Assembly: GCA_031265965.1 (NCBI GenBank)
Contig: JAISBX010000079.1
Coordinates: 1 to 5,755, forward strand
Reading direction: 5' to 3'
Source: Oscillospiraceae bacterium
Lineage (GTDB): Bacteria; Bacillota_A; Clostridia; Oscillospirales; Oscillospiraceae
Length of the DNA: 5,755 nucleotides
Positions 1 through 5,755 of this stretch are shown here, piece after piece (within the stretch, counting starts at the first letter, position 1; each line of letters opens with the position of its first letter). The notes under the pieces are model-generated. The model was not told the origin of the DNA, made no database searches, and worked only from the letters and a program-made list of their open reading frames with translations. Made by a program: the position numbers and the translations under genes.

Positions 1-1181
1 ACGTCGTACTGCTGCCCCACGAAGTTCGGGACCTTTATCATATCCGAGTCCTGTTCCGGAAGCAGCCAATACCGCAGCACGTCGTTCCACATGAACACGC
101 ACAGCGCGATGAGGAACACAATTATCGCCAAAACGCCGATGAGCGTGGACGTCTGAGACGCCCTCCTGCGGTTTCCGCGGTATTCGTCCCGCGTCATCTC
201 GGGGCGCTTGGGCGTGTTGGCGCGCCTTCTCTTCACCTCCGAGGACGCCCTGACCGCCAGACCCGTCTGCGGCACTGTTTTTGTCGAGTGCAGATCCTCG
301 CTCTCAGGCTGTATCGCCTCCGAGGCTTCGTAGCTGAAAACTGCGGCGGGGTTCTTGCGGAACTCCTCCAGATCCAGCAGCAGCTCGTCGGCCGTGGCGT
401 AACGGAGCGACAGATCCGCCTCCATCGCGTGCATCGTTATATTCTCAAGCCCCTCCGGGATATCGGGATTGATGTCCCGCGGCATGAGCGGCATCGCGCT
501 GATATGCTGTATGGCGATAGACACCGCGGAATCCCCTACAAACGGCAGATGGCTCGTGAGCATCTCGTACATGACCACGCCCACGGAGTATATGTCGGTG
601 CGCGCGTCGACGTGCCCGCCCTTGGCCTGCTCCGGCGAGATATAGTGTACCGAGCCGAGCGCCTCCTGAGTCAGCGTATTCTGCATCGACAGGAGCTGCG
701 CTATGCCGAAATCCGCCACCTTTACGCTGCCGTCCTTCAATATCATCGTGTTATGCGGCTTGATGTCGCGGTGGATTATGCCCTTCGAGTGCGCGTGGCT
801 GAGCGCCTTTGTTATCTGCGTGGCAAAATGGAGCGACTCCTTCCAGTTGAGCAGCCCCTTCCGGTTTATATACTGCTTTAGCGTTATGCCCTCGATGAGC
901 TCCATGACGATATACTCGATATTGCCGGAACGGCTGACGTCGTACACCGCGACGATGTTCGGGTGCGACAGCATCGCCACCGCCTGCGACTCCGTGTGGA
1001 ACCGGCGCCTGAACTCCTCGTTGCTCGCCAGCTCCTCCTTTAGTATTTTTACGGCGACGAGCCTGTTGAGCCTGTGGCACCGCGCCTTGTAGACGTACGC
1101 CATGCCCCCCGAGCCTATCCTCTCGATGATCTCATACCTGTTATCGAGCATCATACCAATATATTTATCGGCACTGTCCAT
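1..1181 (-). CDS. prkC: PASTA-domain Ser/Thr protein kinase (PknB/PrkC family), C-terminus beyond window
   Basis: Membrane Ser/Thr kinase that phosphorylates cytoplasmic proteins; family members sense muropeptides or lipid II through extracellular PASTA repeats. 393 complete codons are present and the gene is open at the left edge. Visible motifs: glycine loop IGSGGMAYV (22-30), catalytic Lys45 in VAVK, likely helix-C Glu64, HRDIKPHN (137-144, Asp139), DFG (157-159), a Thr-containing activation loop (Thr169, Thr171) ending in GSVHYISPEQ. A very basic juxtamembrane stretch (about 310-341) precedes a single membrane helix (about 346-365). IKVPNFVGQ (382-390) opens the first PASTA repeat. ATG at 1181 is chosen because GGGGGA (1193-1188) lies 6 bases upstream; Met10 and Met11 are later alternatives. 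A Thr replaces the usual Ile/Leu after HRDIKPHN. The adjacent PP2C gene is its expected antagonist. The kinase class is certain; the number of PASTA repeats is unknown. Confidence 0.95.
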   Translation of the reverse strand, partial: MDSADKYIGMMLDNRYEIIERIGSGGMAYVYKARCHRLNRLVAVKILKEELASNEEFRRRFHTESQAVAMLSHPNIVAVYDVSRSGNIEYIVMELIEGITLKQYINRKGLLNWKESLHFATQITKALSHAHSKGIIHRDIKPHNTMILKDGSVKVADFGIAQLLSMQNTLTQEALGSVHYISPEQAKGGHVDARTDIYSVGVVMYEMLTSHLPFVGDSAVSIAIQHISAMPLMPRDINPDIPEGLENITMHAMEADLSLRYATADELLLDLEEFRKNPAAVFSYEASEAIQPESEDLHSTKTVPQTGLAVRASSEVKRRRANTPKRPEMTRDEYRGNRRRASQTSTLIGVLAIIVFLIALCVFMWNDVLRYWLLPEQDSDMIKVPNFVGQQYD

Positions 1182-1187
1182 ATACTG

Positions 1188-1193
1188 TCCCCC
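1188..1193 (-). promoter_or_regulatory. ribosome binding site of the kinase gene
   Basis: On the minus strand GGGGGA is followed by six bases and then ATG at 1181. It is a G-rich, imperfect Shine-Dalgarno sequence. It favours this ATG over the in-frame ATGs at codons 10 and 11, which have no purine-rich block at a suitable distance. Confidence 0.55.
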
Positions 1194-1211
1194 AATATCG
1201 CCGGAATTCCT

Positions 1212-1239
1212 GCGCGGGGCGCCCACGCCCCGGCCGCGC
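1212..1239. repeat. G+C-rich inverted repeat between phosphatase and kinase genes
   Basis: GGGGCG (1216-1221) pairs with CGCCCC (1226-1231) around a 4-base loop. An outer GCGC (1212-1215) can pair with GCGC (1236-1239) across a GGCC bulge. It sits in the 69-base gap (1182-1250), the longest gap between the core genes. There is no T-run on the minus-strand 3' side, so it is not a standard rho-independent terminator for the operon. It could be an mRNA-stabilising or attenuating hairpin between the two cistrons, or a degenerate relative of the GGGGCGCG repeat upstream of fmt. The pairing is seen directly; the role is inference. Confidence 0.45.
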
Positions 1240-1250
1240 CATTAAGTATT

Positions 1251-1985
1251 TCATTTTTTGAATAGCACCGCCGTCACGTTGTCCGGAGCGCCGCGCGTCA
1301 GAGCGATTTCCATCAGACGTCCGCAACTGTCCTCTATGCCGCCGCCATACGTCGTCTCGTAGTATATCTCACGTTCTTCAACTATATTTGAGAGTCCGTC
1401 CGAGCACAAGAGCAAATATTCCCCCTCGCGCAGTTCCGGCTCGAATATGTCCGGCATCTCCGATATCCCGGTGCCGAGCGCGCGCGTTATAAGGTTCTTC
1501 TTGGGGTGCCCGCGCGCCTCGGCGCGCGTTATGTCTCCCCTGTCCACCATTTCCTCCACTACCGAATGGTCCTTAGTCACCTGCGTAATGCCGTCCCCCG
1601 TTATCCTGTACGCCCTGCTGTCCCCGATATTCGCGATCACGCACCGCTCCTGCGTCACGGCGGCGGCCACAAGCGTAGTGCCCATGCCGGCGTACTCGCT
1701 CTCCGTCGCGCTCTTGACATACACGACGGCGTTCGCGGCCGCCGCCGCTTTTTCCATGACGTCGGCTATATCCCCGAGCTGCGCGCCGTCCCCTCCGGCC
1801 TTGCGCATATACTCCATGAAGCGGTCCACCGCCATGCCGCTGGCGACGTTGCCCGCGCGCGCGCCTCCCATTCCGTCGCATACGACGAACACGGCGACGC
1901 TCCGCTCATCGTCCAGCATTACCGAAAACGCGTCTTGATTCTGCCGCCTCACCGCGCCCATGTCTGTCTTTCCGCATATCTCCAT
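1251..1985 (-). CDS. prpC: PP2C-type Ser/Thr protein phosphatase (Stp/PrpC)
   Basis: Cytoplasmic metal-dependent phosphatase that reverses phosphorylation by the PASTA kinase encoded next to it. At 244 residues it has the usual length of bacterial PrpC/Stp and no extra domains. The metal-binding and core motifs are all present: RRQNQDA (13-19, Asp18), VCDGMGG (35-41, Asp37), GMGTTLVAA (100-108), IGDSRAY (120-126), the flap HSVVEEMVDRGDIT (140-153), CSDGL (194-198, Asp196) and the terminal APDNVTAVL (233-241, Asp235 and Asn236). ATG at 1985 lies 9 bases after the rlmN stop. The only Shine-Dalgarno-like sequence is a weak AAGTGAG overlapping that stop, so translation probably depends on coupling to rlmN. 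An Ala/Lys-rich helix near residues 78-92 is ordinary for the family. Confidence 0.96.
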   Translation of the reverse strand: MEICGKTDMGAVRRQNQDAFSVMLDDERSVAVFVVCDGMGGARAGNVASGMAVDRFMEYMRKAGGDGAQLGDIADVMEKAAAAANAVVYVKSATESEYAGMGTTLVAAAVTQERCVIANIGDSRAYRITGDGITQVTKDHSVVEEMVDRGDITRAEARGHPKKNLITRALGTGISEMPDIFEPELREGEYLLLCSDGLSNIVEEREIYYETTYGGGIEDSCGRLMEIALTRGAPDNVTAVLFKK

Positions 1986-1994
1986 AATTTCAGC

Positions 1995-3029
1995 TCACTT
2001 CTCTGTTATCCCGTCCCCGCCGCGCAGTTGCCCGCACGCCGCGTCTATGTCGCCGCCCAGAGAGCGGCGAAAGGTGTAGTTCACGCCGCGCGCGCCGAGT
2101 ACGCTCTCAAACGCTTTGACGCGCTCCGCCCGCGACGGCCGCAGTCCGCTCTCGCTCACACCGTTGAGTGTTATCAGGTTGAGATGGCTGCCCGTGCGCC
2201 CCAGTCTTCCGGCCAGCAGGCGGGCTTGGGCGTCCGTGTCGTTCACGCCGTCTATCAGCGCGTACTCATACGAGACGCGCCTGCCCGTTTTGGCAAAATA
2301 CCGTCCGGCTGCTTCAAACAGCTTATCCACCCCCACTCCCCTGTTTACCGGCATGAGACGCGAGCGCGTCTCGTCGTCGGGCGCGTGCAATGAGATCGAC
2401 AACGTCAATTGTAAATTATATTCACCCAGTTTGTCAACTTTTTCTGGCAGGCCGCACGTAGAAAGTGAAATATGCCTCATTCCGACGTTCATTCCGTTCG
2501 CGTCGTTGACTATGCTCAAAAAGCGCAGAACGTTGTCGAAATTGTCGAGCGGCTCGCCCATGCCCATCAGCACGATATTCGATATCCGCGCGCCCGAATC
2601 CAGCCCGCTGAAAATCACTTGATCGAGCATCTCGGACGCTGTCAGGCTGCGTTTGAGACCTCCGCGCGCCGTCGCGCAGAACGCGCACCCCATGCGGCAC
2701 CCCGCCTGACTCGACACGCACACCGTATTTCCATGCTTGTACGACATTACAACGCTCTCAACAGCATTGCCGTCCGCCAGTCCCCATAGGTATTTTACCG
2801 TGCCGTCCCGCGCGGACACCTGCTTTCGCGTGAGCTCCGGAACCGTGACGTAAAAGCGCCGCGCGAGCGCCGACCGCAGCGTCTTCGGCAGATTTGTCAT
2901 GCCGCCGAACCCCCGGACGCCGTCCGCCAGCCACTTGAACACCTGGCCCGCCCTGTAGCCCGGAAGCCCCATCGCGCCAAACGCGGACTCCAGCTCGGCG
3001 CGCGTCATGGATTTGACGTCCGCGCTCAT
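1995..3029 (-). CDS. rlmN: dual-specificity 23S rRNA A2503 / tRNA A37 C2-methyltransferase RlmN
   Basis: Radical SAM enzyme that methylates C2 of A2503 in 23S rRNA and, in characterised members, A37 of some tRNAs. 344 residues, a normal size. The 4Fe-4S motif CRMGCAFC gives Cys111, Cys115 and Cys118. Both catalytic cysteines are present: Cys104 in NTVCVSSQ (equivalent to E. coli Cys118) and Cys332 in DIDAACGQL (equivalent to Cys355). Glu91, MGMGEP (155-160) and MRHISLSTCGL (184-194) also fit. Start ATG at 3029 overlaps the rsmB stop as ATGA and has GAGG (3041-3038) eight bases upstream. An open frame continues 62 codons further upstream inside rsmB, but this is a shadow. RlmN is preferred over the resistance paralogue Cfr because of the conserved housekeeping cluster; the motifs alone do not separate the two. 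Confidence 0.96.
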   Translation of the reverse strand: MSADVKSMTRAELESAFGAMGLPGYRAGQVFKWLADGVRGFGGMTNLPKTLRSALARRFYVTVPELTRKQVSARDGTVKYLWGLADGNAVESVVMSYKHGNTVCVSSQAGCRMGCAFCATARGGLKRSLTASEMLDQVIFSGLDSGARISNIVLMGMGEPLDNFDNVLRFLSIVNDANGMNVGMRHISLSTCGLPEKVDKLGEYNLQLTLSISLHAPDDETRSRLMPVNRGVGVDKLFEAAGRYFAKTGRRVSYEYALIDGVNDTDAQARLLAGRLGRTGSHLNLITLNGVSESGLRPSRAERVKAFESVLGARGVNYTFRRSLGGDIDAACGQLRGGDGITEK

Positions 3030-4375
3030 CGCGACCGCCTCATGCGGCATATAAAGAAGCCGTCCGTCCCGTGTATGTGCGGCCACAGCGTTATCATGCC
3101 GGCGGGGGCGGCGCCCAGATCCCCCGGCAGCGTGAAGCCGTCCGCGTAAAAATCGTCCCACCGGCGCAAAAACTCGCCTATGACGTCCGCGTTTTCGCGC
3201 GCGAGCACCGTGCATGTGGAGTACACGAGAGTCCCCCCGGGTCTAACATATGAGGCAAGTCCGGATAAAATGTCTAGCTGCGCTCCGGGCAGCGCCTCGG
3301 TCTCGCCGGCGCTCTTATACCGTATTTCGGGCTTTCTGCGTATGACACCGAAGCCGGAGCACGGCACGTCCGCGTACACCACGTCCGCCTCCCCCTCCGC
3401 GTCCCCGCGCGCAACACGGGCATCTGCGGCGCGCGTACGGATGCTCCCGATACCGAGCCTCCCGACCCCCTCGTCTACCGCCGCGAGCTTCTCCCCGCTT
3501 ATGTCGCGCGCCTCCACATATCCCGAATCCCCCATCTCTATGGCCGCCGCGAATGCCTTCCCGCCCGGCGAGGCGCACCCGTCGAGCACCTTGCAGCCCG
3601 GCGCGGGAGTTCCCGCCAGCGCGGCGGCCGTCGCGGCGGCGTCCTGAACGAATATCAGCCCCGCGCGCAGAGCGTCTATCGCTCCCGGGTCGCCGGCGTT
3701 ACGAAGCACTAGGCTTCCCGGCAGCACGCCGTGCGGTAAGGTCTCTATCCCCTGCGCCTCGAGCGAGCCTATGACCTCCCGGATATCCGCCTTGAGAGTG
3801 TTCACGCGCACCGTCAGCGGCGGCCGCGCGTTGTTCGCCTCCAGCAGCTCCTCCAGCCCCTGCCCCCCCAGCTCCGCGTCGAGCGCGCGGACGAGTTGCT
3901 CCGGATGACTGTATTTTAGCGCGAGAGTCTCTATACGCGACGCTCCGCGCGGCTCCGGCAGGGCGTCGAGCGAGTCCGCGAGCTTGCGCAGCACCGCGTT
4001 CACAAAGCCCGCGGCGCGCGGGTTGGCGTGGCGCCTCGCGAGCGCGACGCCCTCGTTTACGGCGGCACTTATTGGTATCTTTTCCAAAAATACCAATTGA
4101 TATGCCGAAAGTCTCAAAATATCCAGTACCTGCGGCTCGATCCGGCGCACGGGCATTGAGGAAAAGGCGCCTATATAGAAATCGCACAGGGCCATATTTT
4201 GCAGCACGCCGCGCACGATATTCGTCGCGAGCGCCGCCGCGCGCCCGTCCGCTCTCGCGGCGCGCAGGACGCCGTCGAGCGCGTCCGACGCGAACGTGCC
4301 TCTCCGGCGGTACGCGGTCAGCGCGCGCAGCGCCAGCTCGCGTTCACCGGGAGTTCCCGCCGATACTCCGGTCAC
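3026..4375 (-). CDS. rsmB: 16S rRNA (cytosine-967-C5) methyltransferase RsmB
   Basis: SAM-dependent m5C methyltransferase acting on C967 (E. coli numbering) of 16S rRNA. 449 residues with GTG start, matching the 430-450 of the family. An N-terminal NusB-like RNA-binding domain (about 8-138; AAVNEGVALAR and AAGFVNAVLR are typical) precedes the Rossmann methyltransferase. SAM motif VLDGCASPGGKA (263-274), Asp291 in ARDIS, motif IV DVPCSGFGVIRRKPEIRY (336-353, Cys339) and motif VI YSTCTV (385-390, nucleophile Cys388) are present. The C-terminal HIHGTDGFF (433-441) is a family hallmark. GTG at 4375 overlaps the fmt stop as GTGA and has AGGAGG six bases upstream, a strong case for this start. The frame stays open 98 codons further upstream within fmt, as a G+C-rich shadow. 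The common DACAAPGGKT reads DGCASPGGKA here, a mild variation. Confidence 0.95.
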   Translation of the reverse strand: MTGVSAGTPGERELALRALTAYRRRGTFASDALDGVLRAARADGRAAALATNIVRGVLQNMALCDFYIGAFSSMPVRRIEPQVLDILRLSAYQLVFLEKIPISAAVNEGVALARRHANPRAAGFVNAVLRKLADSLDALPEPRGASRIETLALKYSHPEQLVRALDAELGGQGLEELLEANNARPPLTVRVNTLKADIREVIGSLEAQGIETLPHGVLPGSLVLRNAGDPGAIDALRAGLIFVQDAAATAAALAGTPAPGCKVLDGCASPGGKAFAAAIEMGDSGYVEARDISGEKLAAVDEGVGRLGIGSIRTRAADARVARGDAEGEADVVYADVPCSGFGVIRRKPEIRYKSAGETEALPGAQLDILSGLASYVRPGGTLVYSTCTVLARENADVIGEFLRRWDDFYADGFTLPGDLGAAPAGMITLWPHIHGTDGFFICRMRRSR

Positions 4376-5304
4376 GCCCGCCCTCCTCCGTCGCCCGTGA
4401 CGCTGTGTCCGCGCAGATAGTCGCGCGCCGACATCCGCACCCCTCCGGGCGCTTGCAGCTCGGTTATGAGCACGGCGCCGTCGCCGCACGCTATCTCGAT
4501 ACCGTCCGGGCTTTCGCCGAGCACCGCGCCCGGTTCTCCGCGCGCGCTTGCGTCGGCGCGGCGGGCCGCAAACAGCTTCATGCGCGTCCCTCCCAAAATC
4601 GCGGCGGCGGCCGGGCGCGGGCACAGCGCCCGTATCTTGCGGACGATCATATCCGCGTTCATGGTCCAATCTATGAGCTCGTCGCCTTTCATGATCGGGG
4701 GCGCAAAACTCGCGAGCGCCCCGTCCTGCGGCATACCGCGCGCGCGCCCGCCCGCTATGGCGTCCACCGTATCCGCGAGCAGCTCGCCGCCCATATCACC
4801 CAGCCGGTCGTATAACTGCCCGAACGTCTCGTCGGGGCCTATATCCGTCCGCGCCGACATTATTATGTCACCCGCGTCGAGCTCCGGCGCCATAAATATC
4901 GACGTGACGCCCGTCACGCGTTCCCCGTTCATTATAGCCCACTGCACGGGCGCCGCGCCGCGGTATTTCGGCAGGAGCGAGCCGTGTATATTCACGCAAC
5001 CGCGCCCCGGCAGCTCCAGAATATCGGGCGGCAGCAACTTCCCGTACGCCGTCACGGCTATAATCTCCGGCCGCAGCCTCACGAGCGTCTCAAGCGCCCG
5101 CCCGTCGCGCAGCGTATCGGGCTGAAATACCTCTATCCCGTTTTGCTCCGCAAGCTCCTTGACGGGGCTCAGCGCGACGCGACGCCCCCTGCCGTTCGGC
5201 CTGTCCGGCTGCGTAAACACCCCCGCTATCTCATGCCCCCGCGCGACCAGCGCGCGCAGCGATTTCGCCGCAAAATCCGGCGTACCCATAAAGACGATTC
5301 TCAA
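4372..5304 (-). CDS. fmt: methionyl-tRNA(fMet) formyltransferase
   Basis: Transfers a formyl group from 10-formyl-tetrahydrofolate to methionyl-initiator tRNA, enabling bacterial translation initiation. 310 residues. RIVFMGTPDFA opens the N-terminal Rossmann domain. TQPDRPNGRGRRVALSPVKE (31-50) is the Fmt signature loop. Catalytic Asn105 and His107 lie in NIHGSLLPKYRGAAP (105-119) and the third catalytic residue is Asp143 in LDAGDI. The C-terminal tRNA-binding domain runs from about 207 and ends with the typical MSARDYLRGHSV. TTG at 5304 is preferred: it gives the canonical MRIVFMGTP start and GGAGG (5316-5312) lies 7 bases upstream. An in-frame GTG at 5310 would sit 1 base from that GGAGG, too close. 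Folate-binding formyltransferases such as PurN share the HGS/D triad but lack the signature loop. Confidence 0.96.
   Translation of the reverse strand: MRIVFMGTPDFAAKSLRALVARGHEIAGVFTQPDRPNGRGRRVALSPVKELAEQNGIEVFQPDTLRDGRALETLVRLRPEIIAVTAYGKLLPPDILELPGRGCVNIHGSLLPKYRGAAPVQWAIMNGERVTGVTSIFMAPELDAGDIIMSARTDIGPDETFGQLYDRLGDMGGELLADTVDAIAGGRARGMPQDGALASFAPPIMKGDELIDWTMNADMIVRKIRALCPRPAAAAILGGTRMKLFAARRADASARGEPGAVLGESPDGIEIACGDGAVLITELQAPGGVRMSARDYLRGHSVTGDGGGRA
4382..4387 (-). promoter_or_regulatory. ribosome binding site of rsmB inside the 3' end of fmt
   Basis: A perfect AGGAGG within the last codons of fmt, 6 bases upstream of GTG at 4375. It sets the rsmB start against the much longer open frame and allows initiation independent of full reliance on termination-reinitiation at the GTGA overlap. 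Confidence 0.75.
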
Positions 5305-5311
5305 CAGCACC

Positions 5312-5316
5312 CCTCC
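5312..5316 (-). promoter_or_regulatory. ribosome binding site that decides the fmt start
   Basis: GGAGG on the minus strand, followed by 7 bases to TTG at 5304 but only 1 base to the in-frame GTG at 5310. Spacing therefore supports a TTG start, removing two residues from the longest frame and leaving the canonical Fmt N-terminus. Confidence 0.75.
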
Positions 5317-5321
5317 AAAAA

Positions 5322-5386
5322 CGCGCCCCTATGCGTGCCGTGCGAACGGCGGCGGGGCGCGATAAATCGCGCCCCTACGATTCGCA
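5322..5386. repeat. palindromic REP-like element between the small gene and fmt
   Basis: A perfect palindrome GGGGCGCGAT (5354-5363), AA, ATCGCGCCCC (5366-5375) fills most of the gap. CGCGCCCCTA occurs twice as a direct repeat (5322-5331 and 5368-5377). CGCGCCCC at 5322-5329 can alternatively pair with GGGGCGCG (5354-5361), enclosing a small hairpin GCCGT (5337-5341), GCGA loop, ACGGC (5346-5350). Outer arms TGCGAA (5341-5346) and TTCGCA (5381-5386) extend the main palindrome. No T-run follows on either strand, so it is not a typical terminator. The TAG stop of the upstream small gene lies inside the direct repeat. It resembles, from memory, the short GTAGGGGCG-type dispersed repeats of several bacterial genomes; copy number cannot be seen in one window. 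Confidence 0.65.
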
Positions 5387-5638
5387 AAACGTCAACCTTT
5401 GCAGAAGGCCGTCTGTGGATATGTCCACTACTATGTCCCCGTCGGGCGACACGCTCCTGTCGCACTCGACGTCGCTGCCTTGGAGATATCGCCCTATGAT
5501 CGCCTCGATGTCCGCGTCGTCGGCCTCTATCTCCTCGAAAAACACGTCGCGCATCTGGTTGCCCGAGCACTTGTTGAATATCTCGCGCGTCAGCTCGTAG
5601 CGTTTCTTCAAAGCTATGACCATTCCTTTCACCGCCAT
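5375..5638 (-). CDS. small acidic protein of unknown function
   Basis: I do not recognise this 87-residue protein. It begins with a basic, hydrophobic segment (MAVKGMVIALKKRYELTREI), followed by an acidic stretch FFEEIEADDADIEA (33-46) and a probable beta-rich end (DGDIVVDISTDGLLQRLTF). Three cysteines (24, 59, 85) are not in a metal-binding pattern, and there is no signal peptide or membrane helix, so it is probably cytoplasmic. The rest of the operon and overlap with the upstream gene support it being real. ATG at 5638 has only a G-run directly adjacent. GTG at 5632 (codon 3) overlaps the upstream stop as GTGA, like the fmt/rsmB junction, with GGGGGA five bases upstream, and may be the true start (85 residues). 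The stop codon lies in the palindromic repeat, so the last few residues may have been altered by that element. Confidence 0.7.
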   Translation of the reverse strand: MAVKGMVIALKKRYELTREIFNKCSGNQMRDVFFEEIEADDADIEAIIGRYLQGSDVECDRSVSPDGDIVVDISTDGLLQRLTFCES

Positions 5639-5755
5639 CCCCCGCCCGTTATCACGCCAATCAGCTCGTCGGCCAATCGGTCGGCGGGGGCACGCTTTAC
5701 TACCTCGCCTTTTTTGAATACAACGCCGGCGCCCGCGCCGCAGGCTATGCCGTAG
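5629..5755 (-). CDS. C-terminal end of an unidentified protein (possibly CoaBC)
   Basis: A frame open from the right edge ends at TGA (5631-5629) and gives 41 residues, including GVVFKKGEVVKRAPADRL and ending ITGGGWR. It overlaps the next gene by 4 bases (GTGA) or 10 bases (ATG), as expected of an operon member. The pattern of a YG pair, about 13 residues, a Lys-Gly turn, then a terminal amphipathic helix LADELIGVI loosely matches the end of CoaBC (phosphopantothenoylcysteine decarboxylase/ligase), which lies upstream of fmt in many Firmicutes. The Asn usually found after the FG of CoaBC is not evident. A thioredoxin-like C-terminus (VVFKKGEVV) is an alternative but the preceding cis-proline is missing. 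The family assignment is weak; that the frame is coding is more likely than not. Confidence 0.5.
   Translation of the reverse strand, partial: YGIACGAGAGVVFKKGEVVKRAPADRLADELIGVITGGGWR

Noticed and set aside
288..881. 197-codon plus-strand frame opposite the kinase
   Set aside because: The minus strand encodes an unambiguous kinase domain throughout; the opposite frame lacks any domain and is a shadow.
1506..2393. 295-codon open frame on the plus strand opposite the phosphatase and rlmN
   Set aside because: It runs antisense to two genes with complete family motifs, is rich in Arg/His/Ala as expected of a G+C-rich shadow frame, and shows no recognisable domain.
1995..3029. Possible Cfr-type antibiotic resistance methyltransferase
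   Set aside because: The gene lies in the conserved fmt-rsmB-prpC-prkC housekeeping cluster and its motifs fit RlmN; no mobile element or resistance context is present.
3030..3215. 62-codon N-terminal extension of rlmN into rsmB
   Set aside because: The ATG at 3029 in the ATGA overlap gives the usual RlmN length; the extension overlaps conserved rsmB C-terminal sequence.
4376..4669. N-terminal extension of rsmB by 98 codons into fmt
   Set aside because: The extension is Arg-rich low-complexity sequence overlapping fmt. The GTG at 4375 has a perfect ribosome binding site and yields the normal family length.
4072..4815. 247-codon plus-strand frame opposite rsmB and fmt
   Set aside because: Arg- and Ala-rich composition, no motif, antisense to conserved catalytic regions of rsmB and fmt; explained by high third-position G+C.
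5354..5375. Perfect palindrome considered as a rho-independent terminator
   Set aside because: No T-run follows on the minus strand (C/G-rich sequence follows) or on the plus strand, so it does not fit an intrinsic terminator.

Overview
The window is a G+C-rich stretch of bacterial chromosome in which every supported gene lies on the minus strand, reading from right to left. The order fmt, rsmB, rlmN, PP2C phosphatase, PASTA-type Ser/Thr kinase is the conserved cluster of Bacillota (Firmicutes). Together with AGGAGG-type ribosome binding sites and high G+C, this points to a G+C-rich Clostridia-like member of that phylum. The species cannot be named from the sequence. Isoleucine ATA and arginine AGG codons are frequent in the kinase despite the high G+C.

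Layout from the right edge (transcription order): the last 41 codons of an unidentified protein (5629-5755), possibly the end of CoaBC. Next is a small acidic protein of unknown function (5375-5638), overlapping the previous gene. Then comes a 64-base gap filled by a palindromic REP-like repeat that also supplies the stop codon of the small gene. It is followed by fmt (methionyl-tRNA formyltransferase, best start TTG at 5304), rsmB (16S rRNA m5C967 methyltransferase), rlmN (23S rRNA/tRNA m2A methyltransferase) and the PP2C phosphatase. After a 69-base gap with a G+C-rich hairpin comes the PknB/PrkC kinase, which runs off the left edge just as its first PASTA repeat begins.

The junctions are tight. 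fmt/rsmB overlap as GTGA, rsmB/rlmN overlap as ATGA, and rlmN and the phosphatase are 9 bases apart. This implies one polycistronic message with translational coupling. The cluster joins translation initiation (formylation of initiator tRNA), ribosome maturation (two rRNA methylases) and a reversible phosphorylation switch that in Bacillota senses cell-wall fragments.

No tRNA, rRNA, CRISPR array, insertion sequence, clear promoter or rho-independent terminator was found. The core genes are ordinary and intact at their catalytic motifs. The parts worth a second look are the repeat upstream of fmt, the small unknown protein in the place where other Firmicutes often carry def/priA, and the edge fragment.
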